From Devosia elaeis (GTDB taxonomy: Bacteria > Pseudomonadota > Alphaproteobacteria > Rhizobiales > Devosiaceae), in contig NZ_LVVY01000065.1 in assembly GCF_001650025.1 (NCBI RefSeq), positions 62,001-126,000 of the forward strand: a stretch of DNA of 64,000 bases, given 5' to 3'. The position numbers were made by a program, and so were the translations under genes. The stretch's first letter is position 1. Each line of letters begins with the position of its first letter. A model generated the notes under the pieces. The model saw nothing but the letters and a program-made list of their open reading frames with translations, was not told where the DNA came from and did not search any database. Shown here in pieces: positions 8,165 to 16,241 of the stretch.

Positions 8165-9705
8165 GCCGGCGCACTGTCGGCAAAGCTATGGATCGTCTGC
8201 AACGCGGCATCGAGCGTACTTCCCGCTTCGTCGGCGAGTGCCGCTTGCACCAGCCGCCCAAGCCATTGCCCTCCGTCCGCCCGCATCGACAGCAGCGGTA
8301 CAGCCGACATCACCTTGTCGAACTTGGTCAGCCCTCGGCTATGGGTGTCCGAATATCCCTTGATCAACCGGCGGGCGCCCAGAACCGCGGTGGCGAGGTC
8401 GTAATTGGTGGGAAGGACGCCCGTTGCCGTATCCAGCCAACGTGCCACGTGTGCCGTCTCCATTTCGTGCCGCAGCATGCCGCGGCGCATCGGCTTGAGC
8501 GCTGAAACCACATAGAGCCCCGCAAACCAGAACAGCGTTCCGGTTTTGACGTGCCGCCCCTTGCTGAAAAAGCGATCGAGTCGATTGTAAAGCGGCCGGT
8601 TTGCGGTGAGCCAGCGGCCCATCCGGGCCGGCAATGTTCCCGCGACTTCTTCCATGCGCGGATGCATGTATTCCGTGGTGTAGACGACCTGCTCCGCCTT
8701 GGCGCCGATTTCCTTGCGGACGCGGTCAAACCGGGTGGCCCGTGTCTTGAGATCCGCAACACGGATAACATCGTCATAGGTCATGGCATTTGCGAGATAT
8801 TTCGCGGCGGCCTCGGTGAAGGCATAGTCGCGATTGGCGCCTCCCGCCTCGACATCCAACTTGTGCAGAGCGGCCAGGCGATCGAGATATTCCTCGCCAT
8901 AGCTCGGGTCCTGCCAGTCGACGACTTTCTTCAGCCCGGCAAAGGTGATGGGCTGCACGCCCAGGGGCACAGCCATGCGCAAGCGAATAAGAAGCGCGTC
9001 GAGCTTGGGGTGGTCCGATTTTTCAGGCACAGCCGCTTCGACTGGCGTCGGTTTGCGTTGCACCGGGTCGGCGGCGCCCTGTTCGGCACGCTCGAAGGCT
9101 GCGGCGAACGCGCGAAGGCTCGCTTCGACACCCTTGCCGCCGGCGCGGATGGCGTCTTCAAAAGCGGCACGGCCGAACGGCAGCACGGCAGCACCGGCAA
9201 GAGCGCCGAACATGGCTGAGGAAATGACGCTGCCGTTCTTTTCTGCGAGGCGCTGCATGTCGAAGACGATGCTGCGTCTTGCGGCGATGCCCGAGGCATC
9301 CGCTACCATCTGCGGATCGCTGGTACCGTCGCCAGGCATTTCCTTTTCGCCCACGGCATAGGAACGATGCGTGGACGCGATCAGCGTTGTGCGATCAGGC
9401 GTTACCAACCCGCGCATCATCGACCGGCCCGCTTCCATGAACTCGGCCGCCAGCACGATATCGACATCGCCAGGCGTAGGCATGAGCGAGAGCACCGGCA
9501 TCTTGCCGTCGGCGCTGGGGCGCAGCAGTTCCACATAATAGATCGTCGCGCCGGTCCGTTGGGCTACACCGGGCACCGAAGTCGATTGAGCGGCCCAGCC
9601 CTGCGCCTCCGCCATCGAGACGATCCAGTCCGCCAGCACACCACCGCCCTGCCCGCCCATGGCAAGAATGGCGATTGCGATGGGCTTTTCAAATGGGACG
9701 GTCAT
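8161..9705 (-). CDS. iorB: Indolepyruvate oxidoreductase, beta subunit (long form)
   Basis: 514 aa, much longer than archaeal IorB (about 200 aa). Residues 1-190 are the gamma-type 2-oxoacid oxidoreductase domain (AILAMGGQGGGVLADWI at the start). The remaining about 300 residues are the extension seen in proteobacterial IorB proteins. With IorA it would oxidatively decarboxylate an aryl 2-oxoacid plus CoA to an acyl-CoA, passing electrons to ferredoxin. The start at MTVPFEK is set by GAGGAGG eight bases upstream and lies 13 bp after the iorA stop. Given the 2-aminobenzoyl-CoA-type enzyme nearby, isatinate (2-aminophenylglyoxylate) is an alternative substrate to indolepyruvate. Confidence 0.88.
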   Translation of the reverse strand: MTVPFEKPIAIAILAMGGQGGGVLADWIVSMAEAQGWAAQSTSVPGVAQRTGATIYYVELLRPSADGKMPVLSLMPTPGDVDIVLAAEFMEAGRSMMRGLVTPDRTTLIASTHRSYAVGEKEMPGDGTSDPQMVADASGIAARRSIVFDMQRLAEKNGSVISSAMFGALAGAAVLPFGRAAFEDAIRAGGKGVEASLRAFAAAFERAEQGAADPVQRKPTPVEAAVPEKSDHPKLDALLIRLRMAVPLGVQPITFAGLKKVVDWQDPSYGEEYLDRLAALHKLDVEAGGANRDYAFTEAAAKYLANAMTYDDVIRVADLKTRATRFDRVRKEIGAKAEQVVYTTEYMHPRMEEVAGTLPARMGRWLTANRPLYNRLDRFFSKGRHVKTGTLFWFAGLYVVSALKPMRRGMLRHEMETAHVARWLDTATGVLPTNYDLATAVLGARRLIKGYSDTHSRGLTKFDKVMSAVPLLSMRADGGQWLGRLVQAALADEAGSTLDAALQTIHSFADSAPA

Positions 9706-9718
9706 AACCGGTACCTCC

Positions 9719-11872
9719 TCACGCAAACGCTATGCGGCGAGCGGCGCGGCGACGCTGGAAAAAGCCGATGACGGCGCCGCGAAGCTTGGCCACGACGCGA
9801 TCGAGCCGTGTTGGATTGTAGATAATGTCAGCGCGGTAGAAGGACGGGCAAAGCACCGCCGCCTCGGACACCTCCCCGCAATTGCCGCAACCGACGCAGG
9901 TATTGTCGATCGAAGCCACCGGGTCGTCGCGCAACGGATCGTCCAGATGCTTTAGCGAAAGCGACGGACACCCGGACAGCCGAATGCAGGCATGATCGCC
10001 GGTACAGGTGTCCTCGTCCACGCCGAAGCGCTGGCGCACCATGCGCTTGCCGTCTTTGACGCCCTTGGAGAAGAGGGGCTTTTCGCGCCGTTGCTTGTTC
10101 AGCATACATTCCGAAGACGCGACGATCACCTTCGGCCCCTCGACATCCGACGTCAACGCGGCCTTCAGCGTGTCGCGCATTTTCGAGACGTCGTAAGTCC
10201 GGTCGATCTGGCGCACCCATTTCGCGCCGATCCCCTGTACCGCCTTGGTGATGGAATTGTTGGTCGAGCGCAGCGGATTCTCGGCCCGCGAGGACAGGAT
10301 GTCCTGCCCGCCGGTCGCGGCCGAGTAATGGTTGTCGACGATCATGATGACGCCGTCATGCTTGTTGTAGACGGCGTTGCCCACGCTGGTATTGAGGCCA
10401 TTATGCCAGAAGCCGCCATCGCCCATCACGGAGATGGGACGCTTTCCGGCCGGCACATTGAATGCTGAGGCCGACGCGGGCCCGAGGCCGTATCCCATCG
10501 TGCTGCCGCCGATATTGAACGGCGGCAGGATGGAAAACAGGTGGCAACCGATATCGGCCGAGATGTGGTGCTGGCCCAGTTCCTTTTCGACAAGCTTCAT
10601 CGCCGCAAAGATCGGCCGTTCCGGGCAGCCGGTGCAAAAACCCGCAGGACGTGCCGGCACGACCTCTGCCAGCGCCTTGACCTGGGGACTGCCGAGGACC
10701 GCGTCAGCGCTCGGCAAGGGCGGTCGATTGCCAAGCATTTGCGGCTCGAACTCATCGAGGAAGGACTGGATGCCCTTCATCAGAACGCTCGCGGTATAGT
10801 CGCCGCCCAGGGGCAGCCGATCCTTGCCGGCAACCCGGGTTTGCACGTCCTTGCGCCGGAGCGCGGTGTTAACGGCTTGCTCGAGGTAATCGGGATGCCC
10901 CTCCTCCACCATCAACACGGCGCGCTTGCTCTGGCAGAAGCGCACGACTTCGTCGTCGAGTAGCGGATAAGTGACGTTGAGCACGTAGAGCGGCACCGAT
11001 GTGTTGCCATAGCTGTCGGCCAAGCCCAACAATTGCAGCGCACGGATGACCGAGTTGTACATACCGCCTTGCAGGACGATGCCGACCGGGCCTTCCTCGG
11101 GACCGAAGAACTCATTGAGCTGGCGCTCGCGGATAAAGTCGAGGGCAGCGGGCCAGCGCTGTTCGAGCTTTTCCCGGTCGTGCACGGTGATCGACTGCGG
11201 CGGCAGGACGATGCGGTTTAGGTCCCGAATCGGATTTTCCAGCGCCTCTCTCATCGTGAAAGCTGGCTTCCTGTTGTCTTTGGCGACGAACTGCCCATGC
11301 ACGTGGCAGGCTCGGATGCGCACCTGCAGCATCACCGGCGTATTGGACGCCTCGGACAGCTCGAAGCCGTCTTCGACCGACTTGACGATGGATTCCAGGT
11401 TGGGCCGGGGATCGAGGAGCCACATCTGCGACTTCATCGCAAAGGCGTGGCTGCGCTCCTGTGGGATCGACGAGCCTTCGCCATAGTCCTCCCCGAGAAT
11501 GATCAGCGCGCCGCCCTTCACCCCAGACGACGCCAGGTTGGTCAGCGCATCGGACGCGACATTGGTTCCTGCCGTGGATTTCCACGTGACCGCACCGCGT
11601 AGAGAGTAATTGATCGACGCCGCGAGCATGGCAGCGGCAGCCGCTTCGGAGGCTGACGACTCGAAATGAACGCCCAGGTCGTCCAGGACCGGCTTGGCAT
11701 CAGCGAGAACGTCCATGAGATGGGAGATCGGCGAGCCCTGGTAGCCACCGACATAGGACACACCGGATTGCAGCAGCGCCTTCGTGATGGCCAGGATGCC
11801 CTCGCCGCGGAACAGTTCCCCGTCGCCGAGGGTGAGGTCTTCGACCTCGCGGGCAAAAGAGCGTTCTGCCAT
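9719..11872 (-). CDS. iorA: Indolepyruvate ferredoxin oxidoreductase, alpha subunit
   Basis: 717 aa. Domain order: N-terminal pyrimidine-binding half (GEGILAITKALLQSGVSYVGG), middle domain, thiamine-diphosphate-binding half around GFCTGCPERP, MGDGGFWHNGLN and IMIVDNHYS, and a C-terminal ferredoxin-like tail. In the tail the second cluster motif is regular (CVGCGNC then CP). The first reads CTGDHACIRLSGCP, with Asp where the second Cys would be. The start MAERSFA follows GGGAG at 8-nt spacing; an upstream frame to 12268 is antisense to the SDR gene and was dropped. It is the first gene of an iorA-iorB unit with its own promoter region. It catalyses CoA-dependent oxidative decarboxylation of aryl 2-oxoacids. 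Confidence 0.93.
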   Translation of the reverse strand: MAERSFAREVEDLTLGDGELFRGEGILAITKALLQSGVSYVGGYQGSPISHLMDVLADAKPVLDDLGVHFESSASEAAAAAMLAASINYSLRGAVTWKSTAGTNVASDALTNLASSGVKGGALIILGEDYGEGSSIPQERSHAFAMKSQMWLLDPRPNLESIVKSVEDGFELSEASNTPVMLQVRIRACHVHGQFVAKDNRKPAFTMREALENPIRDLNRIVLPPQSITVHDREKLEQRWPAALDFIRERQLNEFFGPEEGPVGIVLQGGMYNSVIRALQLLGLADSYGNTSVPLYVLNVTYPLLDDEVVRFCQSKRAVLMVEEGHPDYLEQAVNTALRRKDVQTRVAGKDRLPLGGDYTASVLMKGIQSFLDEFEPQMLGNRPPLPSADAVLGSPQVKALAEVVPARPAGFCTGCPERPIFAAMKLVEKELGQHHISADIGCHLFSILPPFNIGGSTMGYGLGPASASAFNVPAGKRPISVMGDGGFWHNGLNTSVGNAVYNKHDGVIMIVDNHYSAATGGQDILSSRAENPLRSTNNSITKAVQGIGAKWVRQIDRTYDVSKMRDTLKAALTSDVEGPKVIVASSECMLNKQRREKPLFSKGVKDGKRMVRQRFGVDEDTCTGDHACIRLSGCPSLSLKHLDDPLRDDPVASIDNTCVGCGNCGEVSEAAVLCPSFYRADIIYNPTRLDRVVAKLRGAVIGFFQRRRAARRIAFA

Positions 11873-11887
11873 ATCCATCTCCCAACA

Positions 11888-11903
11888 ATATGCATTTGCA
11901 TAT
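11888..11903. promoter_or_regulatory. Palindrome upstream of iorA (candidate operator)
   Basis: ATATGCATTTGCATAT: 7-bp perfect arms with a 2-bp centre, 16 bp upstream of the iorA start and inside the AT-rich leader. Size and symmetry suit a MarR-type dimer, and the MarR gene at 7658 sits at the other end of the iorAB unit. Assignment to that regulator is inference. Confidence 0.45.
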
Positions 11904-11933
11904 TTATGCAGATCGGGTTGTGTGTCAAATGAG

Positions 11934-11957
11934 AAACGGAGGCCAAGGCCTCCGTTT
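11934..11957. terminator. Rho-independent terminator between SDR gene and iorA
   Basis: AAACGGAGGCC (11934-11944) and GGCCTCCGTTT (11947-11957) form an 11-bp perfect stem immediately after the SDR stop codon (11959-11961). On the + strand it runs into TTTTTT; on the - strand, the direction of the genes, it is followed by TTTCTCATTT. It separates the cupin-FAA-SDR unit from iorAB. Confidence 0.75.
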
Positions 11958-11958
11958 T

Positions 11959-12741
11959 TTAGTCCTCGTATATGCCGGTCTGGCTGGCCACCTGACGATA
12001 GGCGGCGCCTGCGGTGAATCCACCGTCGATGACGAAGTCCTCGCCGGTGATGAAGCTCGATGCATCCGAGACGAGGAAGAGTACGAGCTGCGCGATTTCT
12101 TCGGGCGTGCCGCTGCGCTTCATCGGCGTCATCCCAATCATGGGCTTGAGGTGCGGACTGCTGGCATTGAGGCCGGTCACCACCAATCCGGGGCAAATGG
12201 CATTCACGCGAATGTTGTGGCCGACATATTCCATGGCCGAACTGCGCGTGAGGCCACGAAGACCCCATTTGCTGGCGGTATAGGCCGGGTCGTAATGGCC
12301 GGAAAATCCGCTATTGGACGAGATGTTGACGATTGCGCCACCCCCGCCTTGCGCCATGACCGGCGCGACGGTCTGGATGCCCAGGAATGCGCCGGTAAGA
12401 TTGACCCGCAGCACCCGTTCCCATGCTTCCAGGCCGGTATCGGCAACGGTGGTGCGGTTGATGATGCCGGCATTGTTGACCAGGATATCGATCTTTCCCA
12501 TCCAGTCCGCGGCCAGCGCCGCAACCGCCTGCCATTCTTCGGGCTTGGTGACGTCGAGGCGTGCGAAACGGACGGCCAGTCCTGCGTCCGACAATTCGCG
12601 TTCCAGGGCGACACCTTCGGCCTCAAGCACATCGGCGATGACCACGCTTGCGCCCTCCGATGCCAGGAGCCTGACCTCCGCCTCGCCCTGCCCGCGGGCA
12701 CCGCCGGTGACGATGGCGAGTTTGTTCTCCAATCGTGTCAT
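11959..12741 (-). CDS. SDR family NAD(P)-dependent oxidoreductase
   Basis: 260 aa, classical short-chain dehydrogenase. The nucleotide motif TGGARGQG, the NNAG motif and the active-site YTASK with upstream Ser (NISSNSG) are intact; an Asp after beta-2 (VVIAD) favours NAD(H). The start MTRLENK is one base after the stop of the FAA hydrolase gene, so the two are translationally coupled. It is the last gene of the cupin-FAA hydrolase-SDR unit and is closed by a strong terminator. It probably reduces or oxidises a ring or chain keto/hydroxy group in the aromatic pathway; the exact step is unknown. Confidence 0.92.
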   Translation of the reverse strand: MTRLENKLAIVTGGARGQGEAEVRLLASEGASVVIADVLEAEGVALERELSDAGLAVRFARLDVTKPEEWQAVAALAADWMGKIDILVNNAGIINRTTVADTGLEAWERVLRVNLTGAFLGIQTVAPVMAQGGGGAIVNISSNSGFSGHYDPAYTASKWGLRGLTRSSAMEYVGHNIRVNAICPGLVVTGLNASSPHLKPMIGMTPMKRSGTPEEIAQLVLFLVSDASSFITGEDFVIDGGFTAGAAYRQVASQTGIYED

Positions 12742-12742
12742 C

Positions 12743-13594
12743 TCAGGACCTCGCCTCGATTGTGTGCTGGCGCTGGCTCCCCAGCTGTTCAATGCCAAGC
12801 GTGATGACCTGTCCAGGCCGCAGGAATACCGGCTCGGGTTTCATCCCCATGCCAACGCCAGGGGGCGTGCCCGTGGCAATGATGTCACCGGGCTCGAGCG
12901 TCATGAACTGGCTGATATAGCTAACCAGATGACGAACCCCGAAAATCATGGTCTTCGTGTTGCCGGTCTGGCGCCGCACTCCATCCACGTCGAGCCACAT
13001 CGATAGGTTTTGTGGATCGGAGACAGCGTCGGTCGTTACCAGCCAAGGCCCGATAGGGCCGAACGTGTCGTGGCTCTTGCCCTTGGTCCACTGGCCGCCG
13101 CGTTCCGACTGAAAGCTGCGCTCGGACACATCGTTGACGAGGCAAAAGCCCGCCACATGATCCATGGCCCTATCCTCGCTCACATATTTTGCGCGCGAGC
13201 CGATCACCACGCCGAGTTCGACTTCCCAATCGGCCTTGTTGGACCCTTTTGGGATTTCAACGTCGTCGTTTGGGCCGACAATGGCACTCGTCGCCTTCAT
13301 GAACAGGATCGGCTCAGCTGGCGGCTCCTTCCCGGTTTCCCGAGCATGATCGGCGAAGTTGAGGCCGACACAGATGAACTTGCCGACCTTGCCCACGCAC
13401 GGCCCAATCCGCTGTCCTTCGGGCAGCGCCGGCAGCCTGGCCGGATCGAGCGCGGCGATTTTCGACAGGGTGTCGGGCGAGAGTGCCTTGCCGGCTACAT
13501 CATCGATGATGCCGCTCAAGTCGCGCAGTACATTGTCTTCATCAAGCAAGGCCGGCTTTTCGGCGCCTGGCTGACCGATACGAAGCAGTTTCAT
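12743..13594 (-). CDS. Fumarylacetoacetate hydrolase family protein
   Basis: 283 aa, typical for the bacterial FAH superfamily (acylpyruvate hydrolases, 2-hydroxyhepta-2,4-dienedioate isomerases, ureidoglycolate lyase-like). The metal site is visible as E-x-E in DWEVELGVVIG and Asp in FCLVNDVSERS; the C-terminal TGTPPGVGMG is the family hallmark. Its start overlaps the cupin stop (ATGA) and its stop lies one base before the SDR start, so the three genes are one operon. Members cleave C-C bonds in beta-diketone-like acids or isomerise them, which fits a ring-opening tail of an aromatic route. Confidence 0.92.
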   Translation of the reverse strand: MKLLRIGQPGAEKPALLDEDNVLRDLSGIIDDVAGKALSPDTLSKIAALDPARLPALPEGQRIGPCVGKVGKFICVGLNFADHARETGKEPPAEPILFMKATSAIVGPNDDVEIPKGSNKADWEVELGVVIGSRAKYVSEDRAMDHVAGFCLVNDVSERSFQSERGGQWTKGKSHDTFGPIGPWLVTTDAVSDPQNLSMWLDVDGVRRQTGNTKTMIFGVRHLVSYISQFMTLEPGDIIATGTPPGVGMGMKPEPVFLRPGQVITLGIEQLGSQRQHTIEARS

Positions 13595-14019
13595 TCCGCG
13601 CGCCGATAACCGGGAAGGCTGTCATCTTCGACATCGGGGAGATTGACGACGATGTTGTCCGGCGTGCGCGTGGTAAGCCACACCAGTTCTTCGGTCGTCG
13701 ACATATTGGCTTCCACATGAGGCCAGTTCGGCGGCACGAAGACGAAATCGCCTTCCTCCATGTCAAAATATTCCGAATAGTTTTCGCCGAAATATATGCG
13801 GCCCTTACCCTTGAGCACATAACCACCTGTTTCGGCTTCGCCGTGATGATGCGGCAGCGATCGGTAGCCGGGGTCATTGCTGACCTTGCCGAACCAGATC
13901 TTGGTTGCAGGCGTGTGTTGCGGGCCGACTCCCGTTACGCGAACGCAGCCACCGGATTGCCCCGTGCTGGTATCCTCAGAACCCTTGCGGGTGACCACTG
14001 CCCTGATATTCGATGCCAT
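13591..14019 (-). CDS. Single-domain cupin protein
   Basis: 142 aa. A full cupin metal site is visible: SLPHHHGEAETGGYVLKGKG (His, His, Glu) and GDFVFVPPNWPHVEAN (His). The size excludes gentisate 1,2-dioxygenase (about 350 aa, bicupin). Start ATG 14019 has GGAGG upstream and is the first gene of the cupin-FAA hydrolase-SDR operon, divergent from a MarR gene. Small cupins of this kind act as dioxygenases, isomerases or hydrolases on small acids; I cannot say which. Pairing with an FAA hydrolase suggests it makes or rearranges the dicarbonyl that enzyme cleaves. Confidence 0.88.
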   Translation of the reverse strand: MASNIRAVVTRKGSEDTSTGQSGGCVRVTGVGPQHTPATKIWFGKVSNDPGYRSLPHHHGEAETGGYVLKGKGRIYFGENYSEYFDMEEGDFVFVPPNWPHVEANMSTTEELVWLTTRTPDNIVVNLPDVEDDSLPGYRRAE

Positions 14020-14040
14020 TTTTCCTCCAATCGATCGGGT

Positions 14041-14090
14041 CAACGCATTGCGTTGGCTGATAGTGATTTTTAGTTTAGGTGTGAATTATG
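14041..14090. promoter_or_regulatory. Divergent control region with candidate MarR operator
   Basis: Between the cupin operon and the MarR gene. CAACGC-ATT-GCGTTG at 14041-14055 is a perfect 6-bp inverted repeat. TTAGTTTAGGT at 14070-14080 is an exact 11-base copy of a sequence found on the opposite strand at 18628-18638 in front of the monooxygenase/reductase gene. A shared site here suggests autoregulation by the MarR protein at 14116. Confidence 0.5.
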
Positions 14091-14115
14091 TCGCTCTGCA
14101 GCGGGGGGAATTCGC

Positions 14116-14625
14116 ATGAACGAACAGTCGAAGGCCTGGATCGACGCCGAAACCAAGATCGCCGACGCGCCGGAGGACCACCATGACCAGCTTCGGCTAT
14201 GGTTGCGGCTTTTCACGGTCGCGCGGCTCATGGAAAACGAAGTACGCAGCCGCCTGCAGGACGAGTTCGACGTGACGTTTCCGCGCTTCGACATCCTGTC
14301 GCAACTGTACCGTGTTCCCGAGGGCCTGATCCTGGGCGAGCTGTCGCAGCGGCTCATGGTGTCGCCCGGCAACATTACCGCGGTCATCAAACGCCTCATG
14401 GATGACGGTCTCATCGTCCGCATCCAGAATCCGAACGACAGGCGCGAGAACATCGTGCGCATGACGCCATTGGGCACTGCGCGGTTCGCAGAGATGGCGG
14501 CCGCCCACGAGGGCTGGATCCGCTCTCTCTGCGAAGGGCTCAGTCCCTCCGATGTCAAATCGCTGATGTCGCTCTTGCTCAAGATGAAAACCTCTGTGCG
14601 CCGCTCGTTGGCAAAGTCCCGCTAG
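14116..14625 (+). CDS. MarR family transcriptional regulator
   Basis: 169 aa. Winged helix from about residue 55: FPRFDILSQLYRVPEGLILGEL, recognition helix GNITAVIKRLMDDGLIV, wing PNDRRENIVRMTPLG. The ATG follows a GGGGGG run. It is divergent from the cupin-FAA-SDR operon, convergent with the RidA gene (4-bp stop overlap), and shares a promoter sequence with the monooxygenase/reductase operon at 18.6 kb. It is therefore the best candidate regulator of the 2-aminobenzoyl-CoA-type genes; its ligand is likely an aromatic acid or CoA ester (inference). Confidence 0.93.
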   Translation: MNEQSKAWIDAETKIADAPEDHHDQLRLWLRLFTVARLMENEVRSRLQDEFDVTFPRFDILSQLYRVPEGLILGELSQRLMVSPGNITAVIKRLMDDGLIVRIQNPNDRRENIVRMTPLGTARFAEMAAAHEGWIRSLCEGLSPSDVKSLMSLLLKMKTSVRRSLAKSR

Positions 14626-15026
14626 AGGTCGTGGGGCACGACGGCCAGAGCGACGATCTCGATCTTCGCGCGATCTTCCATCAACGCCACGACCTGCACC
14701 GCCGCCATGGGCGGAAAGTGCCGGCCGATGGTCTCGCGATAGGCCGCGCCGATTTCCTTGAGCCGCGATTTGTAGGCGTGCCTGTCCGTGAAGTACCAGG
14801 TGAGCTGGATGATATGCTCCGGCTTGGCATCCGCCTTCTCAAGCACCGTGACGATGTTTTTCAGCGCCTGGCGGACCTGGTCGACAAAGTCGTCGGAATG
14901 GAATTCGCAATTCTCGTCCCAGCCGACCTGGCCGCCGACCTGCACAATGCGCCCACGCGTCGAGATTCCGTTGGCATAACCGATGGGCTTGGCCCAATTG
15001 TCGGGTTGGATGAATTGATGGGTCAC
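14622..15026 (-). CDS. RidA/YjgF family protein
   Basis: 134 aa from a GTG start that overlaps the thioesterase stop (GTGA); an upstream ATG at 15077 would sit inside the thioesterase gene. The fold signature is clear (QVGGQVGWDENCEF, ALKNIVTVLEKADAKPEHIIQL, the VEIxAxAV-like end KIEIVALAV). RidA proteins hydrolyse enamines/imines to ketones plus ammonia. However, the Arg of the archetypal P-x-R-x-x-V motif is Met here (FPPMAAVQV), so it belongs to a Rid branch without the proven deaminase residue. As last gene of the monooxygenase/reductase operon, whose product type is a cyclic enamine, an imine- or enamine-related role is tempting. Confidence 0.88.
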   Translation of the reverse strand: MTHQFIQPDNWAKPIGYANGISTRGRIVQVGGQVGWDENCEFHSDDFVDQVRQALKNIVTVLEKADAKPEHIIQLTWYFTDRHAYKSRLKEIGAAYRETIGRHFPPMAAVQVVALMEDRAKIEIVALAVVPHDL

Positions 15027-15436
15027 GGCGTAGGCTCCAGGTAACGGGAAAGACCGGCGCGGACATCGTCCGGCCAAGGGGTCGACTTGTGGTCGTCGAG
15101 CGAGGTAGCGACAATGCGCTGTTGGATGGTCCAGATGACGTGTTCGCCGACTGATACGACCGTCTCGAGATCGAGCGAGGCCCGGCCGATCTTGCGGACA
15201 TGCACGGCAAAATCCAGCACGTCGCCATATGTGGCCGGCCGCTTGAACTCGATATGCATCGTCACCGTGGGCAAGCCCATCTTGCGGTCGAACATCAATT
15301 CCTTCCAGGTGACACCGAACGAGGCGAACATTGCCTCGTTCACATCCACGAGCATGGACAAATAGGCGGGATGGTAGGCGATGCCGGTGAGGTCGCAGTC
15401 GCCAAACCGCAACGGCTTGGATTGAGTGAAAGGCAT
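15023..15436 (-). CDS. 4-hydroxybenzoyl-CoA thioesterase-like hotdog protein
   Basis: 137 aa, single hotdog domain. The N-terminal FGDCDLTGIAYHPAY matches the type I 4-hydroxybenzoyl-CoA thioesterase motif (D-x-x-G-I-x-x-x-x-Y) with the catalytic Asp. It would hydrolyse an aromatic or alicyclic acyl-CoA made by the operon. It lies 10 bp after the SDR gene and overlaps the RidA gene by GTGA, so the four genes from 18544 leftwards are one unit. A gentisyl-, hydroxybenzoyl- or oxo-cyclohexenyl-CoA substrate is possible. Confidence 0.9.
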   Translation of the reverse strand: MPFTQSKPLRFGDCDLTGIAYHPAYLSMLVDVNEAMFASFGVTWKELMFDRKMGLPTVTMHIEFKRPATYGDVLDFAVHVRKIGRASLDLETVVSVGEHVIWTIQQRIVATSLDDHKSTPWPDDVRAGLSRYLEPTP

Positions 15437-15446
15437 GGTTTACTCC

Positions 15447-16241
15447 TTATCCGGACAACACTTCGCCGCCGGCGACGGCGATGGCCTGTCCGGTAATGGC
15501 AGAGGCTCCCGGCCCCGCCAGCCACAATACGGCGTCAGCTACTTCCTTCGGATCGACCAGACGGCCCTGCGGATTGGCACGAGCCAGATCGGCACGTGCC
15601 TCCAGGGCGGTACGTCCGGTCTTGTTAACGATTTCCTCGACCGCACGGGCGATCAGCGGCGTGTCAGTGAAGCCGGGACAAACCGCATTAACGGTTACGC
15701 CGCTCCGCGCCAGCTCCAGGGCCAGAGAGCGGGTTAAGCCTACAACGCCATGCTTGGCTGCCGCGTAGGCGCTGACATAGCGGTAGCCGGTCAATCCCGC
15801 GGTGGATGCGATATTGATGATCCGCCCCCCTGCCCCAGCCGCCTTCACATCGGGCATGAATGCCTGTGTCACGAGAAAGACGCTGCTGAGATCGGTAGCG
15901 ATCACATTGTTCCACATCGCCGCCGAGGTTTTGTCGAACGGAGCGCTCGGCGCCTCGCCGGCATTGTTGACGAGGATATCGATGGGACCGAAGCCGGCCC
16001 GGGCCGCCTCCGCGCCAACGATAACGGCATCGGCATCGGTAACATCGAAGCTACTAACCAACGACACGCTATTGGCCGGCAGATGCCGCGTTCTCTGCTC
16101 CAGCCGGGTGCGATCACGTCCGGTCAGCGTGACTTTTGCACCCGCCTCCAGCAGGGCCTCGACGATGGCCATCCCGATGCCGCCGGAGGCACCGGTCACC
16201 AGCGCATGGCGCCCCTCGAGCTTTCCCGCCCCGGTTTTCAT
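15447..16241 (-). CDS. SDR family oxidoreductase
   Basis: 264 aa, classical SDR with intact [12 protein letters not shown], active-site Ser (IASTAG) and YAAAK. TGRDR after beta-2 hints at NADP(H). The protein resembles 3-hydroxybutyrate and 3-oxoacyl reductases. Its ATG overlaps the stop of the monooxygenase/reductase gene (ATGA). In the aerobic 2-aminobenzoyl-CoA pathway a dehydrogenase is needed after dearomatisation to handle the ring carbonyl; that is the role I infer. Confidence 0.92.
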   Translation of the reverse strand: MKTGAGKLEGRHALVTGASGGIGMAIVEALLEAGAKVTLTGRDRTRLEQRTRHLPANSVSLVSSFDVTDADAVIVGAEAARAGFGPIDILVNNAGEAPSAPFDKTSAAMWNNVIATDLSSVFLVTQAFMPDVKAAGAGGRIINIASTAGLTGYRYVSAYAAAKHGVVGLTRSLALELARSGVTVNAVCPGFTDTPLIARAVEEIVNKTGRTALEARADLARANPQGRLVDPKEVADAVLWLAGPGASAITGQAIAVAGGEVLSG

